This document shows positions 1 to 5,793 of a stretch of DNA of 8,590 nt, one piece after another (position 1 is the first letter of the stretch; each line of letters begins with the position of its first letter). Under the pieces are notes generated by a model that had not been told where the DNA came from, searched no databases, and saw only the letters and a list, made by a program, of their open reading frames with translations. This DNA comes from Candidatus Thorarchaeota archaeon. GTDB lineage: Archaea > Asgardarchaeota > Thorarchaeia > Thorarchaeales > Thorarchaeaceae. Both the position numbers and the translations under genes were made by a program. The stretch covers positions 1-8,590 of the forward strand of contig JAGSHP010000193.1 in assembly GCA_029855925.1 (NCBI GenBank). Reading direction: 5' to 3'.

Positions 1-13
1 CCTTCGCATGAAG

Positions 14-22
14 CTTTATCTA
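14..22 (+). promoter_or_regulatory. Possible TATA box of the aminotransferase gene
   Basis: The sequence CTTTATCTA lies 16 nt before the first ATG (39) and 22 nt before the second (45). A transcription start about 26 nt downstream of its centre would fall near base 44, so the mRNA could be nearly leaderless and start at the second ATG. The same nine bases occur upstream of coaBC. This rests on sequence resemblance alone, close to the window edge. Confidence 0.35.
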
Positions 23-38
23 ATAGTAAGGAAAAGGC

Positions 39-1175
39 ATGACCATGCCAGCCGAATTGATTGATCGAGCATTCATAGAAGAACGGTTCCCGACGCTGGG
101 TCAGATGACCTATCTGAACAATGCATCAACAGGAATTCCACCCCTTGGAACCATTGAGGCCATCAAGCAGTACCTAGAGGGACGGGTTACTGCTACAGGA
201 ACATTTGATGAGACGGTAAAGGTATTCAGCAACATAAGAGAAAGACTGGCAAAGCTTCTTGGGGGCTCCAGTGAGAACTACGGCGCGGTCACAAGCACCT
301 CAGACGGACTCAACATTGCCGCACATGGAATCGATTACCCAGCAGGATCAAATATCGTAATCAGCGACCTCGAGTTCCCATCGAATTACATTCCTTGGCA
401 GAATGCAAGCAGGTGGTACAGAGCAGACTTGCGAGTCGTAAGGTCAAAGGATGGAGCCGTACCGACTGAGGCGTATCTTAACATGATTGATGAGAACACG
501 CGAATAGTTGCAGTCAGTCTGGTCCAGTTCGGGTCAGGCTATCGCTCCGACGTGAGAGCTCTGGCAGACGCGGTTCACGAGGCGAATGGAATACTGGTTG
601 TGGACATCATACAGGCCGCAGGGTGGGCGGACATTGATCTTGTGGGATTGAATGTGGACTTTGCAGCGGCACAGGCTGCAAAGTGGTTGATAGGTCCGAT
701 TGGAGCAGGATTCATCTTTGTAAACAAGCAAGCACTGGAACAGATGAGACCGCGATTCCTGAGCTGGTGGGGGGTCAAGAACACAATGGAGTTTGGGTAC
801 GGTGAACGTGAGCTTCTTGACGACGCCAGAAGATTTCAGACCGGCTCTCTCGCACTGGCTGCACATGTCGGCTTTCTGGAATCACTGGATACACTCCTTG
901 AGATTCCGAACAAGACAAGAGAACAGGCGGTCCTTGGACTTGCTCAGTACCTTCGAGAGAGACTGGATGAGGTTGGAATCGACTACTATCACTTTGAACA
1001 AAAACATGAATCGGCGATTGTCTCATGCGTACCATCGGACGTTGAAAGAGTTCAGGAGAGACTTGCACAGAAACGGATCTATTGTTCTGTGAGAAATGGT
1101 AGACTGCGAGTATCACCTCATTTCTACAACACAACGGAAGACATAGACCGACTTATAGATGCGCTGAGGGGATAG
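39..1175 (+). CDS. Class V PLP-dependent aminotransferase-fold enzyme (cysteine desulfurase / isopenicillin N epimerase-like)
   Basis: This 378-residue protein has the fold-type I PLP signature of aminotransferase class V. Visible landmarks are YLNNAS at 25-30, the cofactor-loop region STSDG at 86-90, the pair D189 and Q192 in VVDIIQAAG that contacts the pyridine ring, the Schiff-base lysine K215 in AAKWLIG, FQTGS at 266-270 (phosphate contact from the partner subunit) and the substrate-carboxylate arginine R357 in RLRVSPHFYNT. True cysteine desulfurases (SufS/NifS) carry a catalytic cysteine loop just before this last motif. Here that loop is missing, and the EHHAN-type histidines are replaced by EFPSN (112-116). 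It therefore looks closer to the EgtE/isopenicillin N epimerase-like branch, with unknown substrate (lyase, epimerase or transaminase). The start is ATG 39; ATG 45 is equally possible, and no strong ribosome-binding site separates them. It is probably cotranscribed with the hydrolase 5 nt downstream. Family call is firm, substrate is not. Confidence 0.9.
   Translation: MTMPAELIDRAFIEERFPTLGQMTYLNNASTGIPPLGTIEAIKQYLEGRVTATGTFDETVKVFSNIRERLAKLLGGSSENYGAVTSTSDGLNIAAHGIDYPAGSNIVISDLEFPSNYIPWQNASRWYRADLRVVRSKDGAVPTEAYLNMIDENTRIVAVSLVQFGSGYRSDVRALADAVHEANGILVVDIIQAAGWADIDLVGLNVDFAAAQAAKWLIGPIGAGFIFVNKQALEQMRPRFLSWWGVKNTMEFGYGERELLDDARRFQTGSLALAAHVGFLESLDTLLEIPNKTREQAVLGLAQYLRERLDEVGIDYYHFEQKHESAIVSCVPSDVERVQERLAQKRIYCSVRNGRLRVSPHFYNTTEDIDRLIDALRG
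1166..1171 (+). promoter_or_regulatory. Ribosome-binding site of the MBL hydrolase, inside the preceding gene
   Basis: GAGGGG lies within the last codons of the aminotransferase gene and ends 9 nt before the GTG at 1181. It supports GTG as the start of the hydrolase and translational coupling of the two genes. Confidence 0.55.
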
Positions 1176-1180
1176 GTAGC

Positions 1181-1858
1181 GTGTTTGAGAACATCATTGG
1201 ACCAATATACTTCAGAGCAAGCATGAGCTTCGACAGTAACATCATCTTCATAGATACAGGTGAGCACAAGGTCCTCATCGACACCGGAACTGGAATGGAA
1301 GCCGACCTTATCAATAAGGAACTAGAAAAAGTGGGCAGTTCATACGGGGACATCACGGATATTGTTCTCACTCACAGCCACATTGACCACATTGGTGGAG
1401 TCCATCCAATTCTGAAGCACGCTGATCCCCACATCTACCTTCACAAGACGGAGGCTGACATGATAAACTCTGGCGACATGACGCTGACACTTGGTGCCTC
1501 ATTCGGAGTGGAGCTTCCGCCCCTAAGTATCGACAGACCTATGGAAGAGGGGGATGTTCTTGATTTCGGACCAGTGAGATTCAAGGTTCTTCACACACCA
1601 GGACACTCAATAGGCAGTGTCTGCCTTCACGAAGAGAAGATGGGGGTCCTTGTGACGGGAGATACTATGTTTCCGGGTGGCAGCTTTGGCAGAGTGGACT
1701 TCCCTACAGGGAACATGAAAGACTTGGTCAAGTCACTGCGACGAATCTCTGAGATTGACTTTGAGATTGCCTTGGCAGGTCATATGCACGCAATAATAGG
1801 AAACGCACGACGAGCCGCATACGACTCATACAGAATGGCTCAGAGCATGATGTACTAG
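1181..1858 (+). CDS. Metallo-beta-lactamase-fold hydrolase (glyoxalase II-like)
   Basis: This 225-residue protein has the complete dinuclear metal site of the MBL superfamily. The HxHxDH motif is THSHIDHIGG (H65, H67, D69, H70), followed by H142 in HTPGHS, the bridging D161 in VTGDTMF and H201 in LAGHMH. An early strand ending in VLIDTGTG (31-38) and the FPGGSFGRVDFPTG stretch (164-177) match archaeal glyoxalase II-like members, which hydrolyse thioesters or related esters. No extra domain, signal peptide or membrane segment is visible, so a single-domain cytoplasmic enzyme is expected. The start is GTG 1181, supported by GAGGGG 9 nt upstream. It follows the aminotransferase-fold gene after 5 nt, which suggests linked function, but the substrate cannot be read from the sequence. 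It ends 7 nt from the convergent panE stop. Confidence 0.9.
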   Translation: MFENIIGPIYFRASMSFDSNIIFIDTGEHKVLIDTGTGMEADLINKELEKVGSSYGDITDIVLTHSHIDHIGGVHPILKHADPHIYLHKTEADMINSGDMTLTLGASFGVELPPLSIDRPMEEGDVLDFGPVRFKVLHTPGHSIGSVCLHEEKMGVLVTGDTMFPGGSFGRVDFPTGNMKDLVKSLRRISEIDFEIALAGHMHAIIGNARRAAYDSYRMAQSMMY

Positions 1859-1865
1859 AGCCAGC

Positions 1866-2846
1866 CTAGTTGCCAGTGATGACTTGAATCAGACTATCGG
1901 GGGAGAGGTAATCCGTGATTGCATCGTCCGTACCAAGGCGCTTTGCCTCCAGTACTTTGACCAAGGCGTAGAGAGTCTCATTCACTGGAAGTGAAAAGCC
2001 CAGTTTGTGAGCGATCTCAATGACCGCACCTGTAATGTAGTCAATCTCGGTCCTCTTTCGAGCCAAGAAGTCCTGAAGCATCGAGTTGAGATTGCTGCCG
2101 GTGGCCTTTGCGGTTCCCAGAGTGTAGCGGATGGGATCGTCTGTGGTCAGTGTCACACCAAGTTCGCGAACAACGGACATGACTTCGTTCACGATATTGA
2201 TGATCAAAGACCGCAAAGTCCTGTTTTGATAGATCTCACCATTTGTCAGACCCGTCAATGCACCAATGGGATTGATGCCACAATTGACTAGAGTCTTGGT
2301 CCAGACTACACCATCCATGTTATCAGAGGGTCGTACCTTGAATCCAGCCCCCTCGAGATGGTCCACAATTGTGTCAACAAGCCCTCTGTTCTCTTTGTGA
2401 TGTGATCCGACCTCGGTGATGCCAATACCGGTGACATTAACGTGCCCGGGCTCAACAACTTGGGCACCCATGCATGTCGTTGCGCGAAGAACTCGATGCG
2501 TCTTGAGTTCTTGTTCAACAAGTTTCTCAGTACCCAGACCGTTCTGGAGCACCACAATGGCAGCACCATCATCGACTAGATGTTGCACCGCTCGTGCTGC
2601 ATCGATAGTATCGTAAGACTTGGTAGTGATAAAGACAAAGTCAGCATGTGCCAGATCGGCAGTATCTTCAACCGCATTAGGATGGGCAATGTGTTCACCA
2701 AGTACACCGGAGATGACAAGTCCAGACTCACGGACGCGGCTCACGTGGGGCGGCCGACCAACCAGCGTGACATCAACCCCAGATAGGCTAAGCAGTCCTC
2801 CGTAGAGGCTACCAATTGCACCTGCTCCCATAATTACGATCTTCAG
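1866..2846 (-). CDS. panE: 2-dehydropantoate 2-reductase (ketopantoate reductase)
   Basis: The enzyme reduces 2-oxopantoate to (R)-pantoate with NAD(P)H in CoA biosynthesis. Numbering from the CTG start gives 326 residues, slightly longer than E. coli PanE. Seen are the Rossmann motif GAGAIG (7-12), R31 after the second strand (a 2'-phosphate contact in NADPH-using enzymes), K76 in TTKSYDT, N102 in LQNGLG, catalytic K184 in WTKTLVNCGINP with N188 and N192, then S255, D259 and E267 in NSMLQDFLARKRTEIDY. All expected catalytic and substrate contacts are present. No in-frame ATG or GTG fits the conserved beginning: CTG at 2846-2844 aligns with the usual initiator (LKIVIMGAGAIG) and has AGGAGGT 7 nt upstream. 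An ATG at 2888 would add 14 residues without family resemblance, partly encoded by that binding site; an ATG at 2831 would cut the first strand. The gene starts 1 nt after the ligase stop and is the last of the operon. Confidence 0.95.
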   Translation of the reverse strand: MKIVIMGAGAIGSLYGGLLSLSGVDVTLVGRPPHVSRVRESGLVISGVLGEHIAHPNAVEDTADLAHADFVFITTKSYDTIDAARAVQHLVDDGAAIVVLQNGLGTEKLVEQELKTHRVLRATTCMGAQVVEPGHVNVTGIGITEVGSHHKENRGLVDTIVDHLEGAGFKVRPSDNMDGVVWTKTLVNCGINPIGALTGLTNGEIYQNRTLRSLIINIVNEVMSVVRELGVTLTTDDPIRYTLGTAKATGSNLNSMLQDFLARKRTEIDYITGAVIEIAHKLGFSLPVNETLYALVKVLEAKRLGTDDAITDYLSPDSLIQVITGN

Positions 2847-2847
2847 T

Positions 2848-3657
2848 TTAACTACCTCCTGTTTCAGAGAGGACTCTTGTGGCCTCATCAATGGTACGTG
2901 CTTGCTCCGTGAGGTGTGACTTGATAGTAGCAATTGCCTCTCGTAGATTCTCAATGTTGTCGAAATTGGAGACTATGGATGTCAGCTCATCTCGACTTGC
3001 GTTCTTCAACTCGTGGGCTAGTTCAATCATCAGGGGTAATGCGCGCACAATATTGTCAACAATCGTGATATGCGAATAGACTGATGTCCTGCTCATTGGA
3101 TTGAGGTCGATTGTCACAACCCGCTTGCCTATTCGTCTTAGTGCCTCAGTTCTATCACCATCTTCCAGAGGAACCAGAACAAGGTCGGCCCTTCCAATTC
3201 CCTCAGGGTCCACTTTTCGTCGATTACTGCTCAGTTCTGGAATCGTCGCTGACGGACGATTGCTTGTACCCAGTATGACATCGGCACCCGATTCACGAAG
3301 CGCATTCACTATGGCGTCCTCTCGCTCTTTCCGATAGTAGAACAGATTGACTTCAAGAGGTGCCCCAGTAATCTGTGACAGTTCAACGAGCTCAGAGGCA
3401 ACGAGCGAACATGCATTTCCGTTTACGCTTATGACCGGATGTTCTGCAAGAAACATTGATGCCACAGCTGCCCTTGCGGCTGCTCGTGCATTGTCCCGGG
3501 TCCGTTCACCGATGAGATAGTCAAATGCTTCGCCACGACCATGAGCCAAGAGTCCCGCAGTGGCCACGATGTTCTTCTCAAATCCTTCAATTAGGCGATG
3601 CCTGATGTCAAGTGAGATCTTCCGCGGATGGTCAGGGGGAATCTCTATGTCGCTAAT
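2848..3657 (-). CDS. 4-phosphopantoate--beta-alanine ligase (archaeal phosphopantothenate synthetase)
   Basis: The enzyme joins 4-phosphopantoate and beta-alanine using ATP to give 4'-phosphopantothenate; it belongs to the archaea-typical COG1701 family that replaces bacterial PanC. From the ATT start it has 269 residues, close to the family's roughly 260. Family blocks visible are IPPDHPR (6-12), GLLAHGRGEAFDYLIGE (35-51), PVISVNGN (74-81), LEVNLFYYR (101-109), GIGRADLVLVPLEDGDRTEA (153-172), IDLNPMSRT (183-191) and ITIVDNIVRALP (197-208). The first GTG (3567) would remove 30 residues that clearly belong to the family. The frame upstream is open only back to the kinase's TAG, and codons 3657-3640 include no ATG, GTG or TTG. 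ATT at 3657, 10 nt after GGAGG, is the best start. The C-terminal 45 residues look helical. It is the middle gene of the operon. Confidence 0.93.
   Translation of the reverse strand: MSDIEIPPDHPRKISLDIRHRLIEGFEKNIVATAGLLAHGRGEAFDYLIGERTRDNARAAARAAVASMFLAEHPVISVNGNACSLVASELVELSQITGAPLEVNLFYYRKEREDAIVNALRESGADVILGTSNRPSATIPELSSNRRKVDPEGIGRADLVLVPLEDGDRTEALRRIGKRVVTIDLNPMSRTSVYSHITIVDNIVRALPLMIELAHELKNASRDELTSIVSNFDNIENLREAIATIKSHLTEQARTIDEATRVLSETGGS
2854..2860 (-). promoter_or_regulatory. Shine-Dalgarno that fixes the CTG start of panE
   Basis: Read on the minus strand, AGGAGGT lies in the last codons of the ligase gene and ends 7 nt before CTG at 2846. It is a near-perfect complement to the archaeal 16S 3' end. 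The next ATG (2831) is 22 nt away, too far for this site, so it argues for initiation at CTG. Confidence 0.7.
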
Positions 3658-4587
3658 CTAAATCAGGCCTCCGCCGCGTTTGGCCACAGAAGTGACTACT
3701 ATCTCTGAGGCATTCCAGTGTCTTGAAAGAATGCCGTGGACCATTTCAACTTCAGATTCTTCACAGAATGTAAACACAGAGTCACCCAGCATGACCATAC
3801 TCGAGTTTTCAAAACCAGAGTCCCAAAGGTCCTTCAAAGCAGCCTCCACCCTTGGAGTCATGAGTCCTATGGACTCTGCAAACTCCTTTGAGCTGGCAAT
3901 GAGACTCTCAAGTGACGGCTTTGACAGTAATTGGGTTATGATCTGATCTCCTGTCTCATTTATGCTTGCTCGCGCATCGGGGTCAGTTAGCACATCCTTT
4001 GTCTCTATTCCTTGCCGACCAGCCAACACGACTTGTAGATCACCAGGGTGCGGCAGGAGCATGACCTCTCCAACGCCAGGTGCACCAGGTCGTGTACGAA
4101 TCTCGATCCCCCCAACAGTCTGTGCTATCACATCTCCAAGACCAGTACGGTTCACCACTTCTGCGCGATGAGCGTACTGTGCTGCAGTCGTCCCGTCCAT
4201 GTTGATGTCAAGAATTCGACCCAGTGCAAGTGCTGTCCCAAACGATCCCGCTCCAGAGGCACCAAAGCCGACACCGATGGGCAGGTCTGAGATATGTGAC
4301 ACAGTCACATGTGCTTGCACATCATATTCAGTCAGCATATCGTTTACCACCGTCTTGGTCACTGGTGCTTCAATCACTTGGTTATTGTATGTCACATCAA
4401 TCTGGTTTTCCGAGGAGTGCTGCAAGTGCACTTTTGTCAGGGTTCCCGCACAGATTGAGAATCCCGCACCCAGAGAGCCGCACTTCAACGGGTCTTCACA
4501 GTCATCGTAGATTCGAAAGATGCCCGTGATATGGCCTGGTACAAACGCTTGTGCCTCATTCTTGTGTATGCTCAATGTACATTCCAA
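3658..4587 (-). CDS. Pantoate kinase (archaeal GHMP family)
   Basis: The enzyme phosphorylates pantoate to 4-phosphopantoate with ATP, the archaeal step preceding the ligase encoded next. Numbering from TTG 4587 gives 309 residues. The conserved opening is AFVPGHITGIF (14-24), followed by GSLGAGF (38-43 region). The GHMP ATP loop is PIGVGFGASGAGSFGTALAL (103-122), and the family block NRTGLGDVIAQTVGGIEIR lies at 147-165. No membrane or signal segment is seen. The start is uncertain: no in-frame ATG exists near the conserved opening. TTG 4587 has GGTG 7 nt upstream, the same binding-site type as the neighbouring TTG-started gene; TTG 4575 or GTG 4623 are alternatives, the latter adding 12 residues. 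Its TAG stop abuts the ligase in the same frame. It is the first gene of the operon, behind a TATA-rich gap. Confidence 0.93.
   Translation of the reverse strand: MECTLSIHKNEAQAFVPGHITGIFRIYDDCEDPLKCGSLGAGFSICAGTLTKVHLQHSSENQIDVTYNNQVIEAPVTKTVVNDMLTEYDVQAHVTVSHISDLPIGVGFGASGAGSFGTALALGRILDINMDGTTAAQYAHRAEVVNRTGLGDVIAQTVGGIEIRTRPGAPGVGEVMLLPHPGDLQVVLAGRQGIETKDVLTDPDARASINETGDQIITQLLSKPSLESLIASSKEFAESIGLMTPRVEAALKDLWDSGFENSSMVMLGDSVFTFCEESEVEMVHGILSRHWNASEIVVTSVAKRGGGLI
3668..3672 (-). promoter_or_regulatory. Ribosome-binding site for the ligase, inside the pantoate kinase gene
   Basis: On the minus strand GGAGG encodes part of the kinase's terminal RGGGLI. It ends 10 nt before ATT 3657 and 19 nt before ATA 3648. 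The spacing favours ATT 3657 as initiator, directly after the kinase TAG (3660-3658). Confidence 0.5.
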
Positions 4588-4594
4588 GAAAGAG

Positions 4595-4598
4595 CACC
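4595..4598 (-). promoter_or_regulatory. Possible ribosome-binding site of pantoate kinase
   Basis: GGTG on the minus strand ends 7 nt before TTG 4587. The unknown gene upstream uses GGTG 6 nt before its own TTG, so the arrangement is consistent. Four bases are weak evidence alone. Confidence 0.35.
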
Positions 4599-4607
4599 GT
4601 ATTTGGA

Positions 4608-4657
4608 GTATATAGACTTTCACTATACAACATGAACATGGTATATACTTGTATATA
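4608..4657 (-). promoter_or_regulatory. Promoter region of the CoA operon with three TATATAC copies
   Basis: On the minus strand TATATAC occurs at 4657-4651, 4647-4641 and 4614-4608, in the gap between the unknown gene and pantoate kinase. The first two starts are 10 bp apart, the third 33 bp further on. Any could act as an archaeal TATA box: the middle one would place transcription start near 4618, about 30 nt before TTG 4587. The repetition could also mean several promoters or an operator. It suggests the operon has its own promoter and need not depend on read-through from the unknown gene. Confidence 0.5.
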
Positions 4658-4670
4658 TGGATGTCCAGTC

Positions 4671-5507
4671 TTATTCTTTGTCAATGGGGACCAGACTGAC
4701 GTATCCCTTTTCGCGAGGATCATTCGAGGGCGGAGCGGGATAGGCCCAGCGGGCATCAATATCACGCCCACTCAGGTCATAGACCTTGAAGCTACCCGAA
4801 GACCAAGTGAGAGGACTGAATCCGAGAAGTAGTGTCTGTGTCCGCCAGCTGGTCACAACAAGATGTCTATTGAGGCCGCTAGTGGGAGCCACAAGAAATG
4901 CGTTGGAGAGTTCCATGAGGAGGGATGTGCTTATGCGATAGAAGAAGGAATAGGTCTTTCGATGTTCCTCTGCGCCTTGCGTGCGAAGATCGTTGAGATA
5001 GCGTAGCACTGTTTCATCGTGGAGGGATGGATCGAGGACCTCTGCAAGATCTTCAACATCCACAACAACGGCATTCTCGAAATAGTATGCCAGCGGAAAC
5101 TCGGTGATATGAAACAGGAGAAACTTGTCCTTCGATATGAGTCTGTAGAGATGAGAGAATATGGCCTGTTTGGAATATAGATCATCAACTGACATCTTGG
5201 CTGGCTCGAAGTTCTTCGATTCCGCAGATATGACAAGACGGAACATGTCGTCCAGCATATCACCATCATAGCCCATACGTGCAATATGATACGGGGTCTT
5301 GTGATCTTCAAAGTACCCACTGACAGAGAGAAACTCATCGAAGTCGCGCTTGAAGGTGTCGAATTCATTATCGCTATCCAGCACGAATAGAGATTGAACT
5401 GGGGTGTCAAGTTCGGAGATCACACTGGCATAGGCTTTGAAGCGGGCTCGCTTCTCTGGGGAATACTGTTCAAGTATCGATTGCCAGTCGGCTGGAAGAT
5501 TGGCCAA
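4671..5507 (-). CDS. Uncharacterised soluble protein, 278 residues
   Basis: I do not recognise this protein. It has no signal peptide, no membrane segment and no familiar nucleotide, metal or PLP motif. The first 30 residues look helical and charged. A strand-like SLFVLDSD (39-46) is followed by acidic, aromatic-rich helix, then a hydrophobic core around KFLLFHITEFPLAYYF (128-143) and AVVVDVEDLAEVLDP (146-160). The C-terminal third appears beta-rich (HLVVTSWRTQTLLLGFSPLT, 215-234) and ends in a proline-rich, charged tail. The start is TTG 5507: a stop lies two codons upstream in frame, and GGTG ends 6 nt before it. Codon use and clean length support a real gene. It stands between the pantoate kinase operon (same strand, 83 nt downstream) and divergent coaBC, so a link to CoA metabolism is possible but inferred from position only. 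Confidence 0.8.
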   Translation of the reverse strand: MANLPADWQSILEQYSPEKRARFKAYASVISELDTPVQSLFVLDSDNEFDTFKRDFDEFLSVSGYFEDHKTPYHIARMGYDGDMLDDMFRLVISAESKNFEPAKMSVDDLYSKQAIFSHLYRLISKDKFLLFHITEFPLAYYFENAVVVDVEDLAEVLDPSLHDETVLRYLNDLRTQGAEEHRKTYSFFYRISTSLLMELSNAFLVAPTSGLNRHLVVTSWRTQTLLLGFSPLTWSSGSFKVYDLSGRDIDARWAYPAPPSNDPREKGYVSLVPIDKE

Positions 5508-5793
5508 ATTTTACACCCACTATGATGAGAGGATTGGATGCCCTTGATGCAGTGACAGCCTCTCCGACAGATTTTCTATCAATGTGTGCACTGATGTATC
5601 GCCAGTGAATCAACTATAGGGCGTAATGGCAAAAAATCATCAGCTCATATATGCCTTTCCCACAATTGAAAAACCAACAGACATCGAATTTCTCACTGGT
5701 AATTCAGTAATTTCAAATATCATTGGCATACGATGGAAACTCATCACTCGGTCTCTTTATCTACAAGTAGTCCTGAGAGAAGATGGGATTGCC
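5508..5793. other. Divergent intergenic region between the unknown gene and coaBC
   Basis: This gap of 286 bases separates two divergent genes and must hold both promoters. A + strand reading frame continues from ATG 5626 into coaBC. The 56 residues it would add have no counterpart in CoaBC as I know the family, and the stretch is AT-richer, so I treat it as non-coding. CTATAG near 5615 and CATATATG near 5646 are further TATA-like sites. The GGTG (5517-5514, minus strand) serves the unknown gene. No RNA gene, clear riboswitch or terminator is visible. Confidence 0.5.
5755..5763 (+). promoter_or_regulatory. Possible TATA box of coaBC
   Basis: CTTTATCTA is centred 35 nt before ATG 5794; a start of transcription about 26 nt downstream would leave a leader of roughly 9 nt. 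It also makes ATG 5794 more likely than ATG 5626. The same nine bases precede the gene at 39. Confidence 0.4.

Noticed and set aside
534..1134. Minus-strand open frames within the aminotransferase gene
   Set aside because: They are antisense to a well-conserved gene, with no recognisable domain or start signal.
1854..1870. Inverted repeat ACTAG/CTAGT with a 7-nt loop spanning both convergent stop codons
   Set aside because: Two TAG stops facing each other already give three of the five pairs. The stem is too short and lacks a T-tract, so I do not call it a terminator.
2847..2954. PanE beginning at an upstream ATG (2954 or 2888)
   Set aside because: It would overlap the ligase gene by 41 nt or more, and the added residues lack family similarity and are partly encoded by the Shine-Dalgarno site.
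3658..3660. TAG as a pyrrolysine codon between kinase and ligase
   Set aside because: TAG is the normal terminator of the aminotransferase, hydrolase and PanE genes here, and no pyrrolysine gene is in view. Only local read-through remains possible.
5626..5793. N-terminal extension of CoaBC from ATG 5626
   Set aside because: The 56 residues resemble no CoaBC N-terminus I know, the stretch is AT-rich, and a TATA-like site at 5755 fits transcription starting after it.
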